This document shows, one piece after another, positions 35,287 through 44,115 of a stretch of 64,000 nucleotides of DNA. A model generated the notes under the pieces. That model was not told where the DNA came from, did no database searches, and saw nothing but the letters and a program-made list of their open reading frames with translations. Numbering within the stretch: the stretch's first letter is position 1; the number at the start of each line of letters is the position of its first letter. Both the position numbers and the translations under genes were made by a program. The DNA is taken from NCBI GenBank assembly GCA_023381695.1, contig JAMCQP010000039.1, positions 66,151-130,150 on the forward strand. The letters are read 5' to 3'. Origin of the DNA: Bacillota bacterium. GTDB taxonomy: Bacteria > Bacillota > UBA5301 > JAMCQP01.

Positions 35287-36894
35287 CTATCCCCTCCCCT
35301 TCCACAAAAGGGCCAGCCGCTCCCCCACCCGGCCAAAGACCTTCAGATCCCGTTCTTTGAGGACGCCGGATACCGCAATCCCCAAAAGATACACGACGGC
35401 CCCCGCCATTACCGCTCCCAGGGTGCTGACGGCGCTGTTCCCCTGCGAGTTGTAGATAATCCCCATCGCGCTCAGAAAATTGTAAACCGAATTTACCACC
35501 ACGACCATCAAGATGAGGCTGAAGGCTGGTTTGGCCACCAGATCCCCCAGGTTGAACCTCGTTCCGGTATGGCGGCAAACCGCGCGAAGGTTGAGCATGG
35601 CTGTGACGGAAAACCCGACGGCGGTGGCCAGCGCCGCCCCGCGCACCCCCAGGGATGGGATCCCGGTGAGCAGATACGTAAGAACCCCCTTCGCCAACGC
35701 GCCGTAGAAAAGATACCACACCGGTTCCCGCACATGGCCCATTCCTTGGAGGATGCCCACGGTGGCGTCCTGCAGGCAGAGAAAAGGTGTGCCGAGCGCC
35801 AGATAGACCAGCGGGATTGCGGCGCCGGGATCGGTGAAGAGAAAAGTACAGATGGGTTCGGCCAGGATGACCAGCCCGGCGGCGGCGGGCAGGCCCACCA
35901 GAATGCTCAGGCGAACGGCGTCCTCCACCCGCTCTTTCAAGAGCCCGCGGTCTTTTACCACCATCGCTCCCGCCACGGCGGGAACCAGGCTGACCGCCAA
36001 CGCCTGGGTCAAAAGCGAGGGAAAGATCGCCAAAACCATCGCCATGCCGTTCAACTCTCCAAAAAGGCGCCGGACAATCTCCATGGCCATCCCGATCTTC
36101 TGCAACTGCCTGGGGACAATCACCGCATCCAGCAGGGTCATCACCGGTGCAATCAATGCTCCAATCACGATGGGGACCGCAAGGTAAAGTACCCGGAAGA
36201 GGATCCGGCCGGTGCTTGCTCCCGCCGGGGGCCGCGCGGGGCCGATCTCGGCCCGCAACTTTTTCCGGCTGCGCAGGTAGATCGCCACCAAAACCATGGA
36301 CCCGGCGGCAGCCCCGATCGCCCCGCCCAGGGCCGCCCCCGCCGCGCCGTATTCCACCCCGGAGGGCAGCCATATGACCGCCAGAAGCAGCATCATCGGC
36401 ACCCGGACCACTTGCTCCGCAATCTGGGACAGAGCGCTGGGAATCATGTCCTGGAGCCCCTGAAAAAACCCCCGGAGCGCGGCCGCCACCGATAAAAAGA
36501 GGATGGCGGGCGCAAAGACCACGATGGAATAAAACGCGCCAAAGTCCCCGAGCACCCGGCTCGCCAGCCCATGAGCCGAGATCACCAGCAAAAAGGAGAG
36601 GGTGATCCCCACCAGCAAAAAGAAAGCGGTGGCCACGTGGAAGACCCGGAAGACGCCTTCGCTGCTGCGCAAGGTGGCTTGTTCGGCCACCAGCTTGGAG
36701 ACCGTCACCGGAAGGCCGGCGACGGCAACCACCGTAAACAGTGTGTAAACGGGGGTAGCCATCTCCAAAACCCCGATTACTTCCGCCCCCAACAGGCGCG
36801 GCAAAAGGATGCGCAAGATCGCCCCCAAAAGACGGCTGGCAAAGCCGGCCACTGCAAGGATTGCGGCTCCTTGCAGGAAATTTTGTTTGCGCAC
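35287..36894 (-). CDS. spoVB: Stage V sporulation protein B / MurJ-like flippase
   Basis: 535 aa, about 14 transmembrane helices, MOP-superfamily polysaccharide/lipid II flippase. The start (L-Q-G-A-A-I-L-A-V-A-G-F-A-S-R-L-L-G) and L-P-R-L-L-G-A-E are typical of SpoVB. It starts at GTG 36894. It supplies lipid-linked precursor across the membrane for the synthase encoded next to it. Confidence 0.9.
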   Translation of the reverse strand: MRKQNFLQGAAILAVAGFASRLLGAILRILLPRLLGAEVIGVLEMATPVYTLFTVVAVAGLPVTVSKLVAEQATLRSSEGVFRVFHVATAFFLLVGITLSFLLVISAHGLASRVLGDFGAFYSIVVFAPAILFLSVAAALRGFFQGLQDMIPSALSQIAEQVVRVPMMLLLAVIWLPSGVEYGAAGAALGGAIGAAAGSMVLVAIYLRSRKKLRAEIGPARPPAGASTGRILFRVLYLAVPIVIGALIAPVMTLLDAVIVPRQLQKIGMAMEIVRRLFGELNGMAMVLAIFPSLLTQALAVSLVPAVAGAMVVKDRGLLKERVEDAVRLSILVGLPAAAGLVILAEPICTFLFTDPGAAIPLVYLALGTPFLCLQDATVGILQGMGHVREPVWYLFYGALAKGVLTYLLTGIPSLGVRGAALATAVGFSVTAMLNLRAVCRHTGTRFNLGDLVAKPAFSLILMVVVVNSVYNFLSAMGIIYNSQGNSAVSTLGAVMAGAVVYLLGIAVSGVLKERDLKVFGRVGERLALLWKGRG

Positions 36895-36950
36895 GGGCGT
36901 TGTGTCCTCTCTCTTTGCTTTCTGGCAGGGTATGGAGAGATCTGACTAAA

Positions 36951-38126
36951 CTAGGGACTGACCAGACCGGATAACCACCGCCAGAGCTTAAACAACAAGC
37001 CCGCCCGTGGCACCCGTTGCCCGGCGATCAGTTCGGTCCGGCCTACCTCTTTTCCATTCTTTTTCACGATGAGGCGACCGATAATCTGACCCTTCTTGAT
37101 GGGCGCCGCCGGGGTTTTGCCGATCATCACCACTTTTTCAAAGAGCCCGTCATCATCCTTGTGGGTGAGCGTCGCCACCGATTGCCTGGCAACCAGGGGA
37201 ACCCCGTCGTAACGTCCATTGTCCACCTGGGAACGGGCGACCGTCTCGCCCTCCCGGACCACCACATTTATGAAATGCTCAAAACCATAGGTAAGCAGCC
37301 TTTTGGCATCGTTCCAGCGGTCCGTGCGGGTGTCTTCATCCAGAACCACGGCGATCAGGCGCCGGCCTTCCCTGGTGGCGCTCCCCACAAAGGCATGCCC
37401 GGCCTCGCTGGTAAAGCCGGTCTTCACGCCGTCCGCGCCCTTGAAGGTCCCCAGAAGAAGGTTGGAGTTGGAAAGCGAGACGTCCTGGTACGCCAGTTTC
37501 GCCTGTCTGGTGGAGACCAGACGGGCAAAGAGCGGGTGTTGCAGGGCGATGCGGGTAAGCTGGGCCACATCGTAGGCCGTCGAATGGGAACCGGACCAGG
37601 AACCCAGAATACCTGTGGCGTCGCGGAACTGTGTGTTCTTGAGGCCCAGTTCCTTGGCCCGTTGCGTCATCATGTTGGCGAAGGCCGACTCGCTGCCCGC
37701 GATATATTCGGACAGGGCCACCGCGGAGTCATTCGCCGAGATCAGCGCCGCGGAGTAGAGGAGATCCCGCACGGAGATCCGGTCGCCTGCCTTGACTTCC
37801 AGGATGGTTCCGTCCATGGAAGCGGCATAATCGCTGATCGTGACCACATCCGTGAGGCGAATCTTCTTATTTTCGATCATCTCCACTACCAGAAGCAAGG
37901 TTATGAGCTTGGTCAGGCTGGCGATTCCCATGCGCCGGTAGGCGTCCTTTTCGAAGAGAACCTGCCCGGACCGGTAGTCAACCAGAATAGCCGACCCGGC
38001 CCGGATCTCCCGTGAAAGGTCCACGGCTGCAAGAGCAGGGCTGGCGGTCAGGAGGAAGACCGCCAGCGCGGTAACCAGCCAGACAACCTTCCCGGACCGC
38101 GGCCATCCTCTTCCCCCACGTTCCAT
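36951..38126 (-). CDS. D-alanyl-D-alanine carboxypeptidase (DacF/DacB type)
   Basis: 391 aa secreted serine D,D-carboxypeptidase that trims pentapeptides. Signal peptide ending A-L-A near residue 33; catalytic S70-L-T-K73, S-A-N-D (about 131) and K-T-G-F-T (about 230); then the C-terminal PBP5-type domain and a membrane-binding helix at the end (L-F-K-L-W-R-W-L). ATG 38126, eight nucleotides after GAGG, is preferred to GTG 38135. First gene of the run with spoVB and spoVD. Confidence 0.92.
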   Translation of the reverse strand: MERGGRGWPRSGKVVWLVTALAVFLLTASPALAAVDLSREIRAGSAILVDYRSGQVLFEKDAYRRMGIASLTKLITLLLVVEMIENKKIRLTDVVTISDYAASMDGTILEVKAGDRISVRDLLYSAALISANDSAVALSEYIAGSESAFANMMTQRAKELGLKNTQFRDATGILGSWSGSHSTAYDVAQLTRIALQHPLFARLVSTRQAKLAYQDVSLSNSNLLLGTFKGADGVKTGFTSEAGHAFVGSATREGRRLIAVVLDEDTRTDRWNDAKRLLTYGFEHFINVVVREGETVARSQVDNGRYDGVPLVARQSVATLTHKDDDGLFEKVVMIGKTPAAPIKKGQIIGRLIVKKNGKEVGRTELIAGQRVPRAGLLFKLWRWLSGLVSP

Positions 38127-38312
38127 CGAATTCACCTCATCTTTGCGCCCGTCTGGGGCTTAAAGCTCTCCACAAAGATCTATTACCGTCCCCCCCGTAA
38201 TATTCGTGCGTCCAGGCATTCGGGAGGATGCCGCGGCATTGCAAAGCCCGGCATGGGGGGAAATGGCGATGGGCTGGGTGCGGTAACTGCACCAAAACCG
38301 CGGGAGAAAAAT

Positions 38313-39482
38313 ATGCTACTTCTGTTGGGAGGTGCTCCGTCCTTGAGAATCATCCATAATCCGCCGCCCAGGGATTTCAACGCCTTTGTGGCCGGTTCGC
38401 CCAAGGGGCATATCCTGCAATCCCACGAGTGGGGAGAGGTCAAAAGATTCACCGGCTGGGAGCCGCTGCGCCTGGCGGTATCCGATAGGGGAACCTACCG
38501 GGCCACCGCCCTGATCTTAAAACGCAGGTTGCCCATCTTCGGCCGTTCGCTCTTTTACGCCCCCCGCGGGCCGGTGATCGACTTCCGGGACAAGACCACC
38601 CTGGACTTTTTAACGGACGAGGCACGGAAACTGGCCAGAAGCCACCGGGCCATCTTCCTGAAGATCGATCCCGACCTGCCGGCCAAAGAGTTTGCCGATG
38701 TCACCAAATTTCTCAAGACCAGAGGCTTTCGGAAGATTGACAAAGGACTCAGTTTTGAGGGCGTTCAACCCAGGTTCGTCTTTCGCCTGGACATCACCCG
38801 TTCCCCCGAGGAGCTTCTCAAACAGATGGAGGGGAAGACCAGATACAATATCCGGCTGGCGGAGCGGAAGGGGGTCGTCATCAACGACAACTGCACCAAA
38901 GAAGACCTCAAAGCCTTTTATCTGCTGCTTCAGGAGACGACGAAACGGGATAAATTCCTGGTGCGTTCCTACGACTACTTTGAAAAGCTCTGGGATCTCC
39001 TGGTGTCAAAGGGCATGGCCAAACTCTTCATGGCCCACTATCAAGGGGAATTCATCGCCGGCACCCTGGCCTTTCTCTTTGGGGACAAGTGCTGGTACAT
39101 CTACGGCGCCTCGGCCAACCAGCACCGCGGGGTGATGCCCAACTACGCCCTCCAGTGGCGGATGATCCTCTGGGCTCAAAGCCAGGGATGCCGGATGTAC
39201 GATCTCCGGGGCGTCTCCGGCGATCTCCACCCGGCCAACCCTCTCTACGGCCTCTACCGTTTCAAGAAGGGTTTCGGGGCGGAATTCACCGAGTTCATCG
39301 GGGAGTTCGACCTGCCTTTTTCAACCGGCTGGTACTGGTTGTGGGTGGGAATGGAGACCATGCAGGCCAGGTTCTATGAGGGCAAGCAGGCCATCCGGCG
39401 GTTGCCGGGGCTTCCCGTCCGGCTCCTGTCGGCGGCCAAACGCCGTTTAAAAGCCACACCGGGCAGCGCACAACAAAAATGA
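38313..39482 (+). CDS. FemAB/FemX-type aminoacyltransferase
   Basis: Adds an amino acid from aminoacyl-tRNA to the stem peptide of lipid II, making or starting the interpeptide bridge. 389 aa with two GNAT-like halves: S-H-E-W-G-E-V-K-R near the start, F-L-K-I-D-P (about 110), M-E-G-K-T-R-Y-N-I-R-L-A (about 170-185), and Y-D-L-R-G-V and G-L-Y-R-F-K-K-G-F in the second half. ATG 38313 has GGGAG 6 nt upstream; TTG 38343 behind GGGAGG is equally plausible. Followed by alr, which also feeds wall synthesis. Confidence 0.88.
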   Translation: MLLLLGGAPSLRIIHNPPPRDFNAFVAGSPKGHILQSHEWGEVKRFTGWEPLRLAVSDRGTYRATALILKRRLPIFGRSLFYAPRGPVIDFRDKTTLDFLTDEARKLARSHRAIFLKIDPDLPAKEFADVTKFLKTRGFRKIDKGLSFEGVQPRFVFRLDITRSPEELLKQMEGKTRYNIRLAERKGVVINDNCTKEDLKAFYLLLQETTKRDKFLVRSYDYFEKLWDLLVSKGMAKLFMAHYQGEFIAGTLAFLFGDKCWYIYGASANQHRGVMPNYALQWRMILWAQSQGCRMYDLRGVSGDLHPANPLYGLYRFKKGFGAEFTEFIGEFDLPFSTGWYWLWVGMETMQARFYEGKQAIRRLPGLPVRLLSAAKRRLKATPGSAQQK

Positions 39483-39494
39483 GGGTACAACAAG

Positions 39495-40781
39495 ATGATC
39501 GACCTTTCAGAGCTTGGCAGGTTTCTCGGCCCCATATGGGTAGAAGTGGACCTTGACGCTATCGCCCATAATCTCCGGATGACCCGCCGCCTTCTCTCGC
39601 CGGCCACTACACTTATCGCGGTGGTCAAAGCCGATGCCTATGGATACGGCGCCGTGGAAGTCGCCAGAGTAGCGCTGGCCAATGGCGCAAGCATGCTGGC
39701 GGTCAGCACCGTCGACGAGGGTCTGGAACTGCGCCAGGCCGGCATTTTGGCCCCAATCCTGATCTTTACGCCCGCCTTGCCCGAGCAGGCGCCCGATGTT
39801 ATAAAATACGATCTGGTCCAGACCGTCTGCGATCTGAAACTGGCTCAAGCCCTGGCGCAGGTGGCCAGATCCGCAGAGCGCGCCAGAAAACCGCCCAAAG
39901 TCCATGCCAAGGTAGATACCGGAATGGGCCGAATCGGCATTCGCCCTGAAGAAACCGTTCCATTTATCAGGCGGCTTTCAGAAATGGGGCTGGCGGTTGA
40001 GGGGGTATATACCCACTTTGCCGCCGCCCACAGCCACAACTCGCGCTATACCCGGGCGCAGTTTGAACAATTCTTGACGGTTTCAAGGGAGATCCGGGCT
40101 GCCCAACTCCGGGTTCCCATGCTGCATGCGGCAAACAGCGCCGCACTCGTGGATTTCCCCGAAACGCACCTGGATGCGGTACGGCCGGGAAACCTGCTGT
40201 ACGGACAGTACCCGTCGGCTTCGGCCCGGCGGCGGTTTGCCCTGAAAGAGGCCTGGACCTTCAAGGCAAGGGTAATCCAAGTCAAGGAGGTCCCGGCGGG
40301 AACCCGGATCGGCTACGGCGCCACCTTCGTCACCCACCGGCCCACGACGGTCGCCACCCTCCCCATCGGCTACGCCGACGGTTTTAACCTTGAACCGGTG
40401 CACGGCCCCATTCGCCCGGGGGACCTGCCGGAACTTCTGCGCAAGGGTTTAAAAACCGTTGCCGCCACCCTGCACCTCCCGCTGGACCACGGCTCGATCT
40501 TCGTCAAAGGAGTCAAGGCTGAACTCGTGGGGAAGGTCTCCATGGGCCTGGCCACCATCGACGTCACGGCGGTGAAAAAAGCCAAACCGGGCAAGGAAGT
40601 CGCGATAGGCGACGAGGTGGAGCTCCTGGTCCGGCAACCGGTGGTAAACCGCTGGATCCCGCGGCTCTACCTGAAAGACGGCCGCCCCTGGCGCATCAGG
40701 CACAAAAATATTATCCACCAGATCGGCGGATTTGCCCGTCATGCTGATTCAATCAGCAGTATATATTTTACCCAGAGGTAA
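39495..40781 (+). CDS. alr: Alanine racemase
   Basis: PLP enzyme making D-alanine for peptidoglycan and spore germination control. 428 aa, about 40 longer than average through its C-terminus. PLP lysine K45 in V-V-K-A-D-A-Y-G-Y-G; the catalytic tyrosine is in R-I-G-Y-G-A-T-F (about 277). It starts 12 nt after the FemAB-type gene. Confidence 0.96.
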   Translation: MIDLSELGRFLGPIWVEVDLDAIAHNLRMTRRLLSPATTLIAVVKADAYGYGAVEVARVALANGASMLAVSTVDEGLELRQAGILAPILIFTPALPEQAPDVIKYDLVQTVCDLKLAQALAQVARSAERARKPPKVHAKVDTGMGRIGIRPEETVPFIRRLSEMGLAVEGVYTHFAAAHSHNSRYTRAQFEQFLTVSREIRAAQLRVPMLHAANSAALVDFPETHLDAVRPGNLLYGQYPSASARRRFALKEAWTFKARVIQVKEVPAGTRIGYGATFVTHRPTTVATLPIGYADGFNLEPVHGPIRPGDLPELLRKGLKTVAATLHLPLDHGSIFVKGVKAELVGKVSMGLATIDVTAVKKAKPGKEVAIGDEVELLVRQPVVNRWIPRLYLKDGRPWRIRHKNIIHQIGGFARHADSISSIYFTQR

Positions 40782-40811
40782 AGCGTTAAGAAAGACGCAG
40801 AGGTGAGGAAG

Positions 40812-41384
40812 ATGCTCAACACCGTCTGGGTAGCCCTGATAGCCATTGGAATGATCGCCGCGGTTTTTACCGGCAAGCTGGATCAAACAACCAACGCCGC
40901 CTTGAACTCCGGCGAATCCGCTGTCGGCATCGCGTTGAGCCTTCTCGGTGCTTTGGCCATGTGGTCGGGAATCATGAAGATTGCCGAGGAAGCCGGTTTA
41001 ATCCGGGTAATCGGGAGGATCATCGCGCCGGTCACCCGGCGTCTCTTCCCGAGCATTCCGCCGGATCACCCGGCCATGGGCGCCATCGTAATGGCCTACA
41101 GCGCCAACCTCCTCGGCCTGGGGAACGCCTGCACGCCATTATCCATCAAGGCCATGCAGGAGATGGACAAATTGAACAAGGCGCCGGGTCGCGCCACCGA
41201 CGCCATGTGCACATTTGTGGCCCTGACCATGTCCAGCCTGACCATCTTGCCGACCACCATCATTTCCATCCGAGCCAGCGCCGGCAGCGCCAACCCCGCC
41301 GGGGTGGTGGGGCCCATCTTCTTCTCCACGGCCGTCGCCACCCTGGTTGCGTTGATCACCGACCGGCTCCTGCGTAAGAGGTAA
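40812..41384 (+). CDS. spmA: Spore maturation protein A
   Basis: 190 aa membrane protein with nucleoside-recognition (Gate) domain; needed with SpmB for spore core dehydration in Bacillus. Typical segments: A-M-W-S-G-I-M-K-I-A-E, N-L-L-G-L-G-N-A-C-T-P-L and T-I-L-P-T-T. ATG 40812 after AGGTGAGG is preferred to GTG 40803. It follows alr by 30 nt and precedes spmB by 5. Confidence 0.93.
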   Translation: MLNTVWVALIAIGMIAAVFTGKLDQTTNAALNSGESAVGIALSLLGALAMWSGIMKIAEEAGLIRVIGRIIAPVTRRLFPSIPPDHPAMGAIVMAYSANLLGLGNACTPLSIKAMQEMDKLNKAPGRATDAMCTFVALTMSSLTILPTTIISIRASAGSANPAGVVGPIFFSTAVATLVALITDRLLRKR

Positions 41385-41389
41385 ATCAG

Positions 41390-41926
41390 ATGCTGATCGC
41401 CATTTTTAAGGAGATCTCCGGGTGGACGATCCCCTTGATGCTGGTGGCCATTCCGGTGTACGGGTACCTGAAAGGGATAAACGTTTACAACACATTCATC
41501 AAGGGAGCCAGAGAAGGCGTGATGACCGGGGTGAGGATCATCCCTTACCTGGTGGCTATCTTTGTGGCCATCGCGATCTTCAGGACCTCCGGTGTCCTGG
41601 AGTGGGCCACCAACGCCATCGCTCCCTTCACCCGCCTTTTGCACGTACCGGCGGAGGTTATGCCGCTGGTCTTGATCCGCCCCCTCTCCGGAAACGGAGC
41701 CATGGGAGTGATGATCGAACTCTTGAAGGTCCACGGCCCGGACTCGTTGATCGGCCGCATGGCCTCCGTCTTGCAGGGCAGCACCGAAACCACCTTTTAC
41801 GTCCTCACGGTCTACTTCGGGGCCATCGGGGTGAAGAACACCCGGCATACCCTGGCCGTGGGGCTGCTGGCGGACCTGGCCGCCTTCCTGGGCGCCGCCT
41901 GGGCCACCTACCGCCTCTTTGGATAG
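41390..41926 (+). CDS. spmB: Spore maturation protein B
   Basis: 178 aa, partner of SpmA with the same Gate fold: G-A-R-E-G-V-M-T-G-V-R-I-I-P-Y-L, P-L-S-G-N-G-A-M-G and Q-G-S-T-E-T-T-F-Y-V-L. GAGG lies 8 nt before the ATG. Last gene of the plus-strand run femX-alr-spmA-spmB. Confidence 0.94.
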   Translation: MLIAIFKEISGWTIPLMLVAIPVYGYLKGINVYNTFIKGAREGVMTGVRIIPYLVAIFVAIAIFRTSGVLEWATNAIAPFTRLLHVPAEVMPLVLIRPLSGNGAMGVMIELLKVHGPDSLIGRMASVLQGSTETTFYVLTVYFGAIGVKNTRHTLAVGLLADLAAFLGAAWATYRLFG

Positions 41927-41956
41927 TTCTCCGCCGCCTGATCATGAATATGTTAA

Positions 41957-41982
41957 GAGCCACCAGAAGAACCTGGTGGCTC
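41957..41982. terminator. Hairpin between spmB and hfq
   Basis: Perfect 10-bp stem GAGCCACCAG / CTGGTGGCTC with a 6-nt loop between convergent genes. A T run (CTGTTTTTACG) lies 16 nt further on the plus side, so it may act for either strand. Confidence 0.6.
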
Positions 41983-42013
41983 CGCGTTGCCTCTGTTTTT
42001 ACGTTTTGCCGGC

Positions 42014-42262
42014 TTATTCTTCACGCTTGGATTCACCAAAATTAAAGCTCATGGGGCGAAGGGGTGAAATGGTGGATACTGCGTGTTTATAGACCATCTC
42101 CTGCTTCCCGTCGCTCTCCAGGATCACCGTGAAGTTGTCAAACCCCTTCACAACCCCTTTAAGTTGAAAGCCGTTTACCAGATAGATTGTGACCGGTACA
42201 TTATCTTTGCGTACCTGGTTGAGGAAGCCGTCCTGAAGGTTAAGTTGAGGCTTCGTGTTCAA
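42014..42262 (-). CDS. hfq: RNA chaperone Hfq
   Basis: 82 aa Sm-fold protein forming a hexameric ring that binds U-rich and ARN RNA. Sm1 ([23 protein letters not shown]) and Sm2 (Y-K-H-A-V-S-T-I) motifs are complete. It starts at TTG behind GGAGGG, 19 nt after miaA, the standard miaA-hfq order. Confidence 0.96.
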   Translation of the reverse strand: MNTKPQLNLQDGFLNQVRKDNVPVTIYLVNGFQLKGVVKGFDNFTVILESDGKQEMVYKHAVSTISPLRPMSFNFGESKREE

Positions 42263-42281
42263 AACTATCCCTCCAAAAAGA

Positions 42282-43271
42282 TCAATTAAGACATTTTACA
42301 GTCCCGTTGCCTAGTCTAGATCTATTCGCCAAGTCCGGCCATCTTCCTTCAATTATTTGTGAAAGATAACCAGAAGCTTCTGTTTTAGAAGAAAAGCTCC
42401 CAAGGTCTACCCAGATCACTCTTTTATCCCGGCGAAACCAGGTGTACTGCCGCTTGGCATAACGGCGGGTCTCCCGTTTGAGGATTTCGATGGCTTCGTC
42501 AAGGGTGTACCGGCCGGCCAGGTACCCCTGGATCTCCTTGTAACCCAGCGCCTGCATGGCCGTCAAACCCGGCGGGTAACGTTCAAGCAAGGCGCGCACT
42601 TCATCCACCAGCCCGGCGGCAATCATCCGGTCCACACGGAGATCGATCCGCCGATAGAGTTCCTGGCGATCACCGGTCAGGCCGATGATCAACAGATCAT
42701 ACCTGGGGGGTTTGTTGCGGCTGGCGGCCTGCAGTGCCGAGATCGGCGTCCCGGTTCGGGTGTACACCTCCAGAGCTCGAATCACCCGCCGCAGATCATT
42801 GGGATGTAGTCTGGCCGCCGCCTCCGGATCAACCCCGGCCAACCGGCGATGCAGATATTCGTTTCCGTGCCGGGCCGCCTCCTGTTGCAGCTCTCTTCGC
42901 AGCTCCCAGTCCGCCCCCGGATCGGGAAAGAGCATGTCCTCCAGCAGCGTCCGGATGTAAAGGCCGGTTCCTCCCACCACAACAGGCAGACACCCTCGCG
43001 CCAAAATTGCATCGATCGCCGCCTCGGCGTATTTCTGATACTCCGCCACGCTGAACTCTTGATCCGGATCCACCACGTCAACAAGGTGATGCGGCACACC
43101 CCGCATCTCTTCCGGCGAGAGCTTGGCGGTCCCGATGTCCATTCCCCGGTAGACCTGCATGGAATCCGCCGAGATCACCTCACCGTCATAGCGCAAAGCA
43201 AGCTCCACACCAAAATCAGACTTGCCGACCCCGGTAGGCCCCACGATGGCCAGAAGCTTTTCCACCGTCAA
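42282..43271 (-). CDS. miaA: tRNA dimethylallyltransferase
   Basis: Transfers dimethylallyl to A37 of UNN-reading tRNAs; MiaB (48.9 kb) then methylthiolates it. 329 aa: P-loop G-P-T-G-V-G-K-S (11-18), [15 protein letters not shown] and [10 protein letters not shown]. It overlaps the methyltransferase gene by 4 nt. Confidence 0.96.
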   Translation of the reverse strand: MTVEKLLAIVGPTGVGKSDFGVELALRYDGEVISADSMQVYRGMDIGTAKLSPEEMRGVPHHLVDVVDPDQEFSVAEYQKYAEAAIDAILARGCLPVVVGGTGLYIRTLLEDMLFPDPGADWELRRELQQEAARHGNEYLHRRLAGVDPEAAARLHPNDLRRVIRALEVYTRTGTPISALQAASRNKPPRYDLLIIGLTGDRQELYRRIDLRVDRMIAAGLVDEVRALLERYPPGLTAMQALGYKEIQGYLAGRYTLDEAIEILKRETRRYAKRQYTWFRRDKRVIWVDLGSFSSKTEASGYLSQIIEGRWPDLANRSRLGNGTVKCLN

Positions 43272-44104
43272 TCGTTCCTTTCGATGTACCCATAGGCAAT
43301 ATGGTTGGAACGGCCACCCGCAAGGTTCGTGAACCCCAGCCGGGCAAATTCCGCGCTCCCCCGCCGTTCTTTTAAGACCACCCGCCGCCGGGCCGCCCGC
43401 CTGGCCTGAGCGACCAGTTCTTTCGTAACCCGGCCGGGGTTCCCCAGTTCCCGCAGGGGAACCATTCCCTGGGATGTATTGACAGTAACCCGGAACATGG
43501 GATCAAAGTATACCACGTCGAAGCTGCGATCCGGCAGGCGCGCCAGGTAGTCATGGTTTGAGGCATGATGAGCCGTCACCCGCCGCATGGCCTCGTCGAT
43601 CTCCCGATAACCGAAATGATAGTGGGCCAGCCCCTCTTTAACCAGGATCGCCAGGGACAGGACACTCTCCAGCCCCACCACCCGTCCGGCGTCGCCCACC
43701 GCGTGGCCGGCTACAATGGCATCGCCGCCCAGGCCAAGAGTGCAGTCCAGCACGGCATCTCCCGGACGGAGTCCCATGGCGCTGACCATGGTGTCGGTTT
43801 CTCCGGCCACCAGCCTTTTGACGCGCAAGGCCGCCATTCCCGGATGGAAATGGTATTTGCCGGAAGGGGTTTGCAAGAAAAGCTGCTCATTCCCGACGAT
43901 CAAAAAAAGCGGCGGGGAGATCTCCTGCAAATTGGAAAAAGCATTGACGCCGGATCCGGCACCACCGTTGTCCGTGATTTTGACGCTCTCCCGGGAGACA
44001 AAGCGCAACCCATAACGCGCCGCAAGAGCATGTGCGGCATCTACGGCCTCCCTATTCGCTTTGTTGGTGGTGGTCACGATCAGTTCGGGCGTTTCCAGTC
44101 TCAA
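43268..44104 (-). CDS. SAM-dependent methyltransferase, RsmJ-like
   Basis: 278 aa. A 70-residue N-terminal segment precedes a class I methyltransferase: SAM-binding V-L-D-C-T-L-G-L-G-G-D-A (about 118-129), acidic end of strand 2 (V-V-G-L-E-S), and V-V-Y-F-D-P-M-F (about 203), the D-P-M-F motif of the DUF548/RsmJ group that methylates guanine in 16S rRNA. Whether the substrate is the same is open. Translationally coupled to miaA and 11 nt after mutL. Confidence 0.78.
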   Translation of the reverse strand: MRLETPELIVTTTNKANREAVDAAHALAARYGLRFVSRESVKITDNGGAGSGVNAFSNLQEISPPLFLIVGNEQLFLQTPSGKYHFHPGMAALRVKRLVAGETDTMVSAMGLRPGDAVLDCTLGLGGDAIVAGHAVGDAGRVVGLESVLSLAILVKEGLAHYHFGYREIDEAMRRVTAHHASNHDYLARLPDRSFDVVYFDPMFRVTVNTSQGMVPLRELGNPGRVTKELVAQARRAARRRVVLKERRGSAEFARLGFTNLAGGRSNHIAYGYIERND

Positions 44105-44115
44105 TTTATGGCCCC

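Noticed and set aside
33307-36495. 1062-codon open frame on the plus strand across spoVD and spoVB
   Set aside because: It lies antisense to two clear genes, has no ribosome site, and its residues are Gly/His/Pro/Arg-rich as expected from the mirror of high-GC codons.
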